Assembly (NCBI RefSeq): GCF_021130785.1 | Contig: NC_060207.1 | Span: 192,470,001 to 192,534,000, forward strand | Origin: Homalodisca vitripennis | Lineage: Eukaryota > Arthropoda > Insecta > Hemiptera > Cicadellidae | DNA: 64,000 nucleotides | Direction: 5' to 3' | In this document: positions 10,241 to 21,079 of the stretch, one piece after another | Layout: the number at the start of each line of letters is the position of its first letter | How positions within the stretch are numbered: the first letter of the stretch is position 1 | Made by a program: the position numbers and the translations under genes | Notes under the pieces: model-generated | The model's input: only the letters and a program-made list of their open reading frames with translations | Told to the model about the DNA's origin: nothing | The model's database searches: none

Positions 10241-11389
10241 ATGAAGGCAATTCATGATGTAAACGGTGGTTTATATTTCCTGGATGCCCTTGGTGGAACT
10301 GGTAAGACATTTCCCATGTGAGTAGTTTTAGCCACTGTTCGTGCAAGATCCAACATTGCGGTTGCAGTTGCTTCTTCTGGAATAGCAGCCACATTGGTAG
10401 AAGGATGTCGTACGGCACATTCTGCATTAAAATTGCCGTTAAATCTTCAATCTATTGAAGAACCAACATGCAACATTACAAAGCGGTCCGCTATGGCCAA
10501 AGTTTTATCAGAATCGAAGATCATCATCTGGGACGAATAATGCACAATGGCGCATAAACGTGCATTGGAAGCACTTAACCAAACATTGCAAGATCTACGT
10601 AATGACTCGAGATGTTTTGAAGGCGCAATGATTTTACTGTCTGGCGATTTCCGCCAAAAACTGCCAGTTATTCCCAGATCGACTGTTGCCGACTTAATAA
10701 ATGCTTGCCTCAATTCATCGAATCTATGGCGCTATGTTAAGAAACTATGTTACGAAACTCAGCAAACTAGAGAGTAGCATTGCTGAACGATACATCTGCT
10801 GAAGATTTCTCTTATCAATTTCTGACTATCGGTAATGGTCGAGTACATTTTATTGACTGAAAAAAAATTAATAATAATAGAATTGGATAGTTGGTGGTAA
10901 ATGAAGATGATGCCACCAACTATCCAATTGAATTTTAAACTCCTTGGATGTACATGGCTTACCACCGCACAATTTACGACTAAAGATTGGTTCCGTAATA
11001 ATCATGCTTCGAAACTTAAACCAACCAAAACTGTGGAACTGAACACGTTTGGTGGTAAGTAAATTGATGAAAAATTTGATTTACGCCACAATACTCAAAG
11101 GAAAATTCAAAGGTGAGGAAGTTCTCATTCCGAGGATCCCGATGATCCCAACCGACATGCCATTTGAGTTTAAACGGCTTCAATTTCCGATCCGTCTTGC
11201 ATTCGCCATGACTTTAAATAAGTCACAAGGCCAATCGTTGAAAGTTTTTGGTCTTAATCTCGAACATCAATGTTTTCCCATGGTCAATTATACGTGGCAT
11301 GTTCACTGATCAGAAGACCTTCCGCGTTATTTGTTTTCGCGCCTAATAAAAAAACAAAAAATGAAGTTTATCACAAGGTGCTACAATAA
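10241..11389 (+). pseudogene. Helitron PIF1-like helicase, 3' fragment, broken (A)
   Basis: C-terminal part of a Helitron RepHel protein, whose helicase unwinds DNA during rolling-circle transposition. Visible motifs in order: Walker A GGTGKTF (10292-10312), Walker B IIWDE ending at 10537, GDFRQKLPV starting at 10643, NEDDATNYP near 10900, GLPPHNLRLK near 10955, LIPRIPMIPTDMPFEFKRLQ near 11125-11184, KSQGQS (11220-11237), then YVACS and the terminal VYHKVLQ before TAA at 11387-11389. It is dead: in-frame stops at 10319 (TGA), 10538 (TAA) and 10775, frameshifts near 10930 and 11275, and a missing stretch between about 10840 and 10890. The Rep nuclease part and the Helitron termini are not seen. 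Confidence 0.93.
10881..10929. repeat. 17-bp inverted repeat inside the Helitron relic (A; B 41651-41699)
   Basis: Arms AATTGGATAGTTGGTGG (10881-10897) and CCACCAACTATCCAATT (10913-10929) with a 15-nt loop. The right arm and loop read as ordinary helicase codons (NEDDATNYPI), so the left arm looks like the added part. It sits where helicase sequence is missing, suggesting a templated repair event. Confidence 0.7.
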
Positions 11390-11491
11390 ATGGCAAATAA
11401 AGAATCATTTTACTATCACACATCAACGGAATTATCACCTGAGTTTATAAAAGTATAAAATGTACATACAACTAAGAAGTATAATATTCTA

Positions 11492-11701
11492 TTGCCTTAC
11501 TTCATTGTACAGCTTGAAATGTTTACTAAGAAACTGAAGAATGGACTTATGGGTGGGAGGTCTGTAGGGACGCCAAAGAGAGATTCATCAAATAACTTTC
11601 AGATGGACTCTGTTTTTGCTTTGAACAGCTTGTCATTAATTCCTGTCAAAGGGAGATGGGCGGTTTGTATCAAACAGTTAATAATTCATGCAGAGGTATA
11701 G
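11492..11701 (+). other. Unassigned 69-codon open frame downstream of Helitron relic (A)
   Basis: Frame containing GGRSVGTPKRDSSNNFQMDS, GC-richer than its surroundings, with a polypyrimidine tract and CAG just before position 11511. No domain is recognised. The opposite strand is also nearly open, so strand and coding status are uncertain. It may be an exon-like remnant or captured DNA next to the Helitron. Confidence 0.25.
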
Positions 11702-14260
11702 GTTTACAGGCCAGCTACAAAAGTGACGAAGTAACAGGCGACGAAATTCATCTGTTTTGAAATGCTCCAAAAATAAAGCAGAGAGTTATTCGAATTTTGT
11801 ATTATAAACATACGTGTCTAATGTTTTTATCACAATTTTTCTTTCTATTTCATAATTTTCAATTCATTTAAAAAAATGATTACGACAGTCACGATGATTA
11901 AGTTAAATAATATTCTGCAGGATTAATTTATAAAGCGTGTAATATTTAAATTTAACTTTATACGTATGTCCTTATTCTCGTAGTTAGTGAAACTGAAACA
12001 CCAGCCGTCACTAATACGAGGTGTGCCGCCCCCGCGTATTTGATTTCACGCATATTTTTTAAATAGTAAAATATCAAGGTCCCGTCTGTAAAACGTGTTG
12101 AATTCGTAAAAAATACAATAAATGGTGGTATCTATTACATTTCTTGACGTTTTAACATTATTTTAGGCAAGAATTTGATAAGGTATTCCGTTTATAGTCA
12201 TTGAGAATGTAAAGGACTTCTCCAGTCAAATTAGGATATACTAGCGCTTTGAAATTCGAGCATGGAAACTTGATTCAAACATATGTATTGGAATAAATCT
12301 TCAGTGATACATTTAATTTTAAATGGCAATATTTAAAATGTCAATATTGGGTTTTTAAAATTTTGAAAAAAGTCTATTGATTTATTTCGCTCTTTTCATT
12401 GTTTAAGAACGTGAATTTGTTATTACCTGAGATTGACACGGATTGATATAACTATTACCACAGTACATTTCACGGAGCATTTACGAAGGGATTCTCGTTA
12501 TCTCCAAATGATTGAAGTTCGTGCAAAGTAAATATCAACACAGATTGGAATTAGGCATATGGGATAAGTTATTATCAAAGCATAACCTCAATTTATCGAG
12601 CGTTTAATTATCGGTGTTTCAGCAGTAAATTTTTGTTGCATTCGAATATCTGTATAATAATAGTAAATTTTTTTAATTGTACCAAATAATATTTAAAATA
12701 AAAAACTATAAATTTCAAATGTAATATATAAGATTCAGATAAATTAAATTTTAATTAAAATTCCTTATTCTTTGGCATTAGAGGAGTATGATTGTTAACC
12801 ACACTATTTTTATTGAAGAAGTATAAGTAAAAGATTTTTAAAAATAATGGAATAACTTGAAGTTATGATTATAGAATCTACCGAGACCAAATAATGAGAC
12901 AATATTTTACTAATAATAAGACAAAATTGTTATAAGTGATCTTTTGAATTTAAATAAGAAATACGAAATTGTTTGCTTACATTATTTAGTAACTGCCAAG
13001 GAAATGTATAAATCGATGTAATATTAATTATGGTGCTCGTTTTTAAACTCCAAAGTTATTCTTTATGATAAAAAGCTTAATATGCCTAAAACACGGTTCA
13101 GTAATCGTAAAAACGCGATAAAAATTTCATTTCTTAGAGCTTTTTAAATGTTTCTTTGTTTTTTGTTTATCTTTAAGTAGTACTGCAAAAAGTATAGTTT
13201 ATTTAAGTAACGAATGTACTGTGATTTAGTATTTAAGTGCATGAATAAATTTTATAGAATTAAACCAATAACAAATTTAGCATTTCTCCGTAGGAAAAGG
13301 AAACTATTCCGATAGCTAAATTTATTTAGTATAGTAGTTAACATATTAAAATACACCTTGACAAAATCGGTTCTTATACCTTGATATGCTATAAGCAAAA
13401 TATGTTTAATATGAAATTTATTCTGATGTTACACCACACATATATTTAGCACTCCAAAGTTTATATTTGTGAAGTATCCATTGTATACTACATGTACTTC
13501 AGTATCAATAAATCTTTAGTGTACTATAACACTCTGCAGAGAAACCGGATAAATATGCATAGCCTGCGCATGCGCGTGTTGTGAGTGTGAAGGCGTAGGT
13601 GTGTGAGTGCAACCCTACCCGCTTCAACTTTCCCATTACAGTGTTGTCCTTGTCCATTAGAGTTGGTGTCGAACAAACAACCTTTTCCGGGAAATGTCAC
13701 ACAACCTGTCACTCCTGTAAAACTCCGTTACTTTAAAAATATATCAGCTCAGAGACTCTGTCAATTTTCTTATTACTTTTTTTAACGTATTATATAATGC
13801 TTTATTTCTAAACACATATTAACGACTAGAGTACACATATGCTTCTAGAGATTGAAAATATTTCTTTTCCTTACGAAAAGGATTATTCACTTTTATAAAT
13901 TAAATCCTTTTTCTCAAAAATCTTAATTATTTAGTTAAAAACTATACAATACTTTTTCAATGAATCAGCTACTGTGGATAACTTGAACTTTACGTCTACT
14001 CCAAGTTCTTACAGGAGTTAAATTGATATTGCAATTAACACTGGATCGTGACCTGCACATTAATAGACTTTTAATCAAATATCACAGCAAGTATTAATTT
14101 CTGTAAAAAAGTCGTAACTTAATGTGTTAATAATTTCTGGAATAAAAGAAGTGAATACTCTTTATAAATTAAAAAAAAAATACCGGAGGTACATTATTAT
14201 GATCATGGGGTGAGAGTAAGACATAATGTCTTTAACGGTAAGTGGTTTGAAATGAAAAGT
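11702..14260. other. AT-rich stretch without recognised gene (A; B equivalent 42472-45060)
   Basis: Nothing coding is supported. The useful signal is divergence: A and B are nearly identical up to about 12480, then differences and indels become frequent from about 12720 (B about 43420). A GC-richer patch at 13550-13720 (B 44340-44510) has overlapping short frames on both strands that are not conserved between units. Confidence 0.55.
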
Positions 14261-14401
14261 TGATAGAAAAGTAATGTTACGTCCTGAGAATTCTGCCAAC
14301 TTTGCCGTATCAGACTTCGTCAACTAGAGCTAATGCTGGGCTGGACGTTTATTATAACTTGGCTTTATTGTCATGTGGGCCAGGTTTATAATTTATGCTA
14401 C
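14261..14401 (-). repeat. Dispersed 140-bp repeat, inverted copy (A)
   Basis: Reverse-complement homologue of 1339-1480, 12.8 kb away. It shares GACGAAGTCTGAT, GGCAGAATTCTC and AATAAACGTCCAGCCC when read on the minus strand. Confidence 0.75.
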
Positions 14402-17400
14402 CGAATCATTGTTTGGTGTATCCAAAGTTTAGACTAAAATTATTATGACATCGAATTTACATTAGCTATACACGTATTTTAGTACTCATATGAACACCAT
14501 TTAGGCAACACATCTACAACAATGGCAGTTTAAAAACATATTGTAATTATTCGTTTCAAGCTTATTGGCGTGTGGAATTGGACTATTAAATTGACCAATT
14601 AATATTGAGAGGACTAGAATTTACATAAATTATAACTCAACTAAAAAAAGATAATTTTGTTCTGGGAAATAACGTACTGATATGAAATTATGTGTTTTTA
14701 AACCCTTTAATTAACATAGTGTAACCAAAACGATATAGGCCGTGATGAGCCCTAAGCGTATTTGCTTGTTTTAAATCAAGGACGAACAACCCAGAATTTT
14801 AAGAGTACTCGATTTGTGTATAAAATAACGAAAGAAATCAATTTGAGTTTTAGTCTAGCTGTAATATCAGTGTTCCGGTTCAATATGGAAATTGACAACT
14901 CGATTCAGGATCTGACGTGTTTTGAACGTTCTGTGGAACACCATTTTCAGTCATTAAGTGTTAAACCAAAACTGACAGAAGACTAGTAATGGAGTTTTAT
15001 AGAAACCCAATCCTCTTTTAGCATTATGCTGCCACCCTCTTGTACAGAAATATTATCAAACAGAATGAGGGAGAAAGTTGGTACTGTACAAGTACCGCAG
15101 AACTGATAAAAAGTGATTCGGTCACATACTGTATTTTGAAGTGCAATATTTTGGATTCCGATCCTGAGATATTTCACAATCAAGATTTTACGTTCAATTA
15201 TCTGCTATAGATTGTCTCAATTACCAGCAATATGACATTTGCAAATGAGTGAAGGGCGGCTGTTTTATCGCGATGATTGGAGCTTAACCTCTCACACATA
15301 ATCTGACCAATGAGCGACAACATGGCTTCTTTATTTGGTTTCCAATATTTAGATAACCTGTTCTGTCTTCTCTGATCGAGTATCCTCCTTATTGATGAGA
15401 TTTCTCTTATTATCTTTGGATAATAAATAACATGGAATCTTTGCAGCTAATTTTATTTGGTTAAGTTTAGTTCTATGTCTGATTTGGTGTCTTGTTCTAC
15501 TACATCTAATGTTTCCATATCCTGATATTTACTGCATCTATCTGTTCACTTAGATATTAAACGTTATTTTTACTCCGATAACGATTTAGCCACAAATACG
15601 AGAAATATTAATAATATTCTAGACCCCATGCGTACACTGTAAACTATTGTCCTGCACTGCCCACAAACAGTTTTTAAAACTTAGAGCCGGCTTGACAACA
15701 GTTTGTGACACTGTGCCTTATCAGTATATCACCTAATATATCAGTCGGTTCTTGGATGTAACTATAATATCCCACTTTTTGGAATTCTTCATATTGACTT
15801 GGTTCCATATGTGGCATATTCAAACTATGAAGTTTCCGAATTTGTTTTTAAATGCTTTGTTAATCTGTTTTGTATTGTAAATAGTTTCAACAAGTAAGGT
15901 AGCGTTAGAGTATCCAAAACTTGGCACCTTGTGGTAACAAATTATATTGTTAGAAAATTAATTATATTTAACCGTGTTTGATTCATCAGGCACGAACGGA
16001 ACATATCCGCCATCTTCGCATATGTGGATATTATTAATTCAGGCAGAATCATTTGACCTTCCTCGGAGCTAGAAAGAAAACTGTCCAATAATTTATTTTT
16101 ATTTTTCGAGGTCTTTTACACATGAAAGATGCCATCGTCAGCAATAATTCAAGAACGTAGCCAGAACAAAATTGGAGGGGAGGGTCCCAACAACTGATCG
16201 TTCCTTACAAAGGTCTTGGCCCATTTCTTTGTTGAGAACGATCTTTAACGGTTCATGTCAGCAATTCTGAACTATTTAAATAATAATAATAGTTTACCAA
16301 AAAAGTTATTAAAAAAAAGAAAATTTGGAGGGCGATCCGGTTCCTTTAGACCCCCATTTTGGCTAATTCCTTGCAATAATTTGTTATCCAACAAGAACAG
16401 CTCCTCCTTCAATGTGTGAGAAACGTTTTTCAGTATAAACTGAAAAAATAGTCGACAATATATATGTTTAAAGTTAATCATTAAAGATCTAGTAGTTTTA
16501 ATTAAAATTCTAAACCATTAGAGTTATTTAATGAATATAAACGCATTACCTATAGGAACAACACTGCCACAGTGAAGTATTTACTTGTAGGAGTGTTGTA
16601 GTGTAAGGTGAAGTGACAGCTCTAGAAAGGTCACATTATGTCAGTGACAAGGGCGAAGTGTTGTTTGTATAAAACAAGCTCGTCTTTTCTTTCTACAAGA
16701 ACCGATTTTCTTTCTTAATTTGTAAAACATCGATGTTAATGCATTACTATAATTGGATTTGAAGTTTATAAGCGAGTATTAATCGTTATTGATATTATTA
16801 TTAGACAACGAATTACAATTCCATGCGACATTCTTCCTGCAGTAATAAATCGTCTAGTATGTAATAATTTAGTGTTTATTACTAAATACTGTATTATTAT
16901 ATACTACACGAGTTATTAATACATTAGGAGAGTCATTCTGGGATTCTTAAAAGCAATCTCGTAAATAAATTCAAAACGTTTTACATATAAAGTTACGGTT
17001 ATTTGTTTATGAAACGTTTCAATATAGTTTTATAATCTAAATTTATGCCTAAGAAATAAGTAAATATCGTAAAATTATCAGCAAGGCCTTTGTCACGAGG
17101 AAAAAAAATTTTTATGTTGTAAACTGAACATTTAGTATTTAATTGTCGAATTTGTTTTTTTTATGGACAAACAATTTATGAGGTAGGTACTATTTACATA
17201 ATATATTTGGAGTAACAAGAATAAGAATATATTGACAGGCGTTTAGAGGATTGTCCGGTTTATATAGCATCGGAATGTTAGCATATGTACCTATACTGTG
17301 TATCTTGATTGCCAACAGTTACTCAGTTAATTTGTTTTGTTTTAAACATCAAATCTTTGTATCGTTTCTTTCATGAGACTTTTTGACTTAAATTTCAAAC

Positions 17401-18280
17401 AAAAAGGTTCATGTTATTTTAAAAATATTAATTGTTTATTATTTTTAATTAAAGTATATGGATATAGTTTTATAAAATATATGGAACAGTCTACATGTGA
17501 GGAACTAGGTTACAGTATTGTAAACATTATGAAACATTTTGGGTCCTGTTAACTTGGCAGTTTTTTAGATATAGGTATTGTTACTAACCGATAAAATTGC
17601 TTATGTGAAATTAAACTAATTATAGTACTTTTCCTTAATTTTCTGCTGAATTTTAATTTTACTTTAATATTTGAACCACCACCATTTTGTAACGGATAAA
17701 TCTTTCGAAGTACGGTTTGCGGCATACTTATTTGCTTTTTTAAAGTGCTGTGATCATTCTATGCTTACATTATAAACTTTCTATTGTCTCCTAGTGGACC
17801 GTTCCTATAGTGAAATAGCAGGACGCTGAGTACATCTTAAAGTAGGTGTTTATTTACAGTAATAATGTGTGAAATTTTTGCAGCTTTATCTGATATGGTT
17901 ACAATAAAATTGATCCATTCTTGAACTTGCATGTAAGATCAGTACTAAAACTTTCGAGCGCTGCCATTTTGTTTAGACGTTAAAAATTATGTGCACATCG
18001 GCCATTTATTTAATATAAGGCAATACACAATTTCGCATCATAAATAATCTAACCAAGAAGAGGGCTAATACTAAAACTATTCTAAATTAGCAATAATATA
18101 ACAAAATATTGTTACCTATCAACAGTATCAACAATAAAATATGTACATTAATATATACAAGTATAATAACAATAATAGAACTAACTAGGTATAAAAAAGA
18201 TAATGGTAATACAGTAATAATAACAATAGCAACAACAAGCAGGTAATAACATAATAATTTCCTAATAATAACAATAACCC
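14402..18280. other. Stretch without recognised gene (A)
   Basis: Short frames at 14762-14986 and 14983-15183 are not conserved in B (45541-45980). From 15267 on there is no B counterpart. At 18090-18280 the DNA is low-complexity, rich in AAT and AAC, directly upstream of the RT fragment. Confidence 0.5.
15262..15325 (-). repeat. CCAAT-containing repeat, inverted copy at the deletion edge (A)
   Basis: Read on the minus strand, it resembles 24612-24675: both start GCCAT, have a TGGTC core and share GGTTAAGCTCCA. Similarity is over about 60 bp and imperfect, so this is a weak call. Confidence 0.35.
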
Positions 18281-18610
18281 GAGTGGAGAGATGTGAGGTT
18301 ATCAGAGACCTTGTCGTCTTAATCGACTCGTCATTCGAATTTGGCTCCCACATCAGCCACATTTGCTCCAGAGCCTCAAGGTCCTTGGGTTTGATCATCC
18401 GGACAGTTAAACACGGGCTGAGTACCGGCGCTGCTGCCCTTATGTTCAGGACACTTGCTCGTCCGCTGCTGGTGTATTGTTCTGTGGTCTGGTCCCCATA
18501 CTAACATGGACATATCAAACAGCTCTCCAAAACATTGCCCTTTAAATTCTAATTGTTTTGAAATGGATGGGAAGATTGCAATATCTTCCAGTCAAAATCA
18601 TTTAATTTCA
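18281..18610 (+). pseudogene. Non-LTR retrotransposon reverse transcriptase fragment
   Basis: A 73-codon frame (18283-18504) reads VIRDLVVLIDSSFEFGSHIS, then ASRSLGLIIR and LVYCSVVWSPY. This is the region just after the catalytic domain of insect Jockey/CR1-type non-LTR reverse transcriptases, where DLGV-type, SLGF-type and VWSP blocks occur. After VWSPY there is a stop (TAA), but the frame continues with HIKQLSKTLPFKF and decays by about 18610. Only roughly 110 residues of a polymerase that is usually several hundred residues long remain. There is no 3' tail or target duplication. It lies in the A-only segment, so it has no second copy here. Confidence 0.8.
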
Positions 18611-19359
18611 GAAATGTTTTTAATGCATTATAGGTCACATGCATTGTAGGTTACGTAACTGTTATTCAACAGGAAACCGCGTGCAAAGCAGCGTGTAACT
18701 GCTAGTAGTAAATACAGCTGGTCGTTATCATATCGTTTATTTATTGCAATATTAGTATTAAAATACTAAACTATAAAAATAATTAAATACTTTTAATACT
18801 TAAAAAAGATAAAGTCTACCGTAGTTATTTTCATTCATATTAAATAATTAAAATCGTTTTTGAGATAGTTAATATTTATATACACACCAATTTGCTTATA
18901 TCTAGTTCTTGTAATTGCTTACAATATTGATTTTCATAAAATACATTTTGTTAAACATTGGCATTTGAAGGTTTAACAAAATACGACTGATACAACTCTT
19001 AATCCAGTAAATACGGATTCTCTTGATTCACTAGAAATGTGTAAGTAAAATTATTAAACAAATTTGTGGGTAACAGCTGGAAAATAGTAATAACCGTTGA
19101 TAAAAAAAAACTCAATTATCACCTTATTTAAACGATGAATATGAAGTTTTTCATTTCGAGACAACAATAACCTCTCCCCCTACCACTCGTGTATGGTCCA
19201 CCTCGTCAATAACAATTGCTGTCAGTCACAGCTCCCACGTGATCATGGCGAGTTATTTCTTCCTTTGTTCCTTACGTTAAACACGTTGAAAATATAAAGG
19301 AAATTTAAAATCACTAACATTTCCTAAAATAGAATTAAATGTATTCTTTAACAATTACA

Positions 19360-19362
<3 letters not shown>

Positions 19363-19428
<66 letters not shown>

Positions 19429-19530
19429 GTCAATAAACATTAAATCACGAAATGTACTTGCTCCACCGGGCCTCGAACCCGGATCTCTCACTTACCGGGT
19501 AAGTGTGCTATTATTACACCACAGAGCCCT
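19363..19530 (-). mobile_element. tRNA-derived SINE with (TA)n tail
   Basis: On the minus strand a 70-nt tRNA-like head (19528-19459) starts GGCTCTG, has an anticodon-like stem CACTT/AAGTG with loop ACCCGGT, and a perfect T-arm CCGGG-TTCGAGG-CCCGG carrying the B-box GGTTCGA. The acceptor stem is imperfect (one mismatch, two wobbles) and loop position 33 is C, not T, so a functional tRNA is unlikely. The head is followed by about 30 nt of unique tail and then (TA)n at 19426-19363. This is the order of a tRNA-derived SINE transcribed by RNA polymerase III from internal A and B boxes. Confidence 0.7.
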
Positions 19531-19566
19531 TACTTTTACGATTCAATAATTTTATATTTTGCCGTT

Positions 19567-19837
19567 TCTTCTTACATGATTTTACGTACTTAGGGCCTAT
19601 TAAAAATAAGTACAATAATTACTAAACTTGGAATACTGATATGCTATCAACTGATGGAAAAGTTAGTCTTGTTACATTAGTGGCATATCGTTTAGGGTGT
19701 TATAGCTAATGAGATAGCATAAGTGATTTCACATATTCTGTGTTAGTTTTTAATAAATAAAATACTATTATTTACATTAAAAAAAATCATAATATCATCT
19801 AGTTTATATCCATCGATTTTGTTGTGATATTAGTTCA

Positions 19838-19921
<84 letters not shown>

Positions 19922-20062
19922 TAAGACACGCTAAACGAAATGCTACTAACGTATCAAGAGAAACATTTTCCATCAGTTTATATCATATCAATATTCTAAG
20001 TTTAGTAACTATTTAGTACTTATTTTTAATAGTCCCTAAGTACGTAAAACCATGAAAGAAGA
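19567..20062. repeat. Long imperfect inverted repeat with (AT)n in the loop
   Basis: Left arm 19567-19703 and right arm 19920-20062 are reverse complements over about 140 bp with scattered mismatches. Shared blocks include TTTTACGTACTTAGGG, CTATTAAAAATAAGTA and ACTGATGGAAAA. The loop (19704-19919) ends in (AT)n at 19843-19919. It could be a foldback or MITE-like element, or an inverted duplication seeded by the AT run. No transposase and no clear target duplication are visible. It starts only about 40 bp from the SINE. Confidence 0.75.
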
Positions 20063-20845
20063 CTAATCAAATTATCTAAGATGGTTGAAGTACACTTGGT
20101 TCATGTAAACTTATATTAAAACAAATTCTATGGATATAAACCAAATGATCTAATCCAAAAAAATTGGAATCTGAAATCTATTACTGTCAGCAGAGAGTTA
20201 TTAACTACGTTACTCAAACGGGTATACGTATACTATCCTATCTAATTTGGTTATTCTTATCATATAAACATGTTAAAATGATGTACGATACTTCTAAATG
20301 CACCATATGTATCAAACTATGACAAGAGTCACATTACAAAGCTTCGTTTTCTCATAAGAATACGTAACTTGTTAAAGGATTACATAGAAAAAGTAACATA
20401 GAATTAAACCTTGTATTAAACGTATGGTGTGAGGTAGTTTTATACGTATCTGGAACAAGGTTACCTGAAACACTCAGGTATGTAGATTTAGACCTGTCAG
20501 TAGATTGTACGGAGGAGTACAAAACATATCTCTTCCTCTTGACTAATTAACAACTGTTTCAGCATCCCTTTTGCGGTTGGTAACCTGGATAACTTTGTTC
20601 TGGTTTGTATATAACAATAACATTGAACTTGTGAACTGCAGGAACTCATATTATTTAATTTTATTACATTACACACACAAGCTCACGCCTGCATACACAT
20701 CCAATTGATATATAAGATATATAATCATGTGATGTTGGTTAATGGAAAATCTAACAATCAGCGCCGTTTTTGACTTAAAAGTCGAACTGTCATAGGTGAA
20801 TTAAAAAATTAGAAATCATGTGCTGTTGGTTACTGAAGCAATATT
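20063..20845. other. Stretch without recognised gene (A only)
   Basis: Nothing supported. It lies inside the segment missing from B. Confidence 0.55.
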
Positions 20846-21079
20846 TCACAGATGGAATGACACCAATCCTGCCGTGGCAATAAATCCATCAGTTGTCTCC
20901 CAAGCTACTGAGCTCTTAATATAAGGCGAAAGAGATGTGTCTCTGACATTTACTATGCTTACATTTACAGTAGGTTTAAATATGCTACTTGTAAATCCTG
21001 GGGCTCGTGAAATTTTAGGAGTATTTGGACTCAAAAAAGCAATCGTTCGCATTATGTCAGGGCTGTTATCGTGCTCACT
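20846..21079 (-). other. Coding-like frame cut by the A/B junction
   Basis: A 77-codon frame open from about 21076 down to TGA at 20846-20848. It contains FLSPNTPKISRAPGF, VNVSIVNVRD and SSVAWETTDGFIATAGLVS. Composition is protein-like and mixed polar and hydrophobic, without the AT-driven bias of neighbouring chance frames. No family is recognised. The segment junction at 21013 falls within it: B keeps only the start, through SPNTPK, and then joins foreign sequence. It could be an exon fragment of an old gene or element. Confidence 0.3.

Larger units (their letters stand above)
15267..21016. other. 5.75-kb segment present in A and missing from B
   Basis: A reads GGCTG-TTTT-ATCGCG at 15258-15272 and GAAA-TTTT-AGGAG at 21009-21021. 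B reads GGCTG-TTTTT-AGGAG at 46051-46065. The net difference is 5,749 bp. The T-run at both edges fits either a microhomology-mediated deletion in B or an insertion in A. Because the segment is a mixture of unrelated relics (RT fragment, SINE, long hairpin) and does not have element-like ends, a deletion in B is more likely. Confidence 0.85.

Noticed and set aside
10230..10713. Minus-strand frames of 65 and 88 codons over the Helitron relic (also 41000-41483)
   Set aside because: They are antisense shadows of the helicase, whose Walker A, WDE and GDFRQ motifs are on the plus strand.
10759..10965. 68-codon minus-strand frame (also 41529-41735)
   Set aside because: Covers the helicase pseudogene and its 17-bp inverted repeat on the wrong strand; no independent support.
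13524..13785. Overlapping frames on both strands in a GC-richer patch
   Set aside because: Both strands are open over the same bases and the B copy changes the frames; no motif is visible.
18087..18398. 103-codon minus-strand open frame, the longest in the window
   Set aside because: It is antisense to the RT fragment at one end and runs through AAT/AAC-rich simple sequence at the other; its residues are mostly I, V and L from low-complexity DNA.
19459..19528. Functional tRNA gene (anticodon CCG)
   Set aside because: Weak acceptor stem, C at position 33 and a directly attached (TA)n-ended tail favour a SINE.
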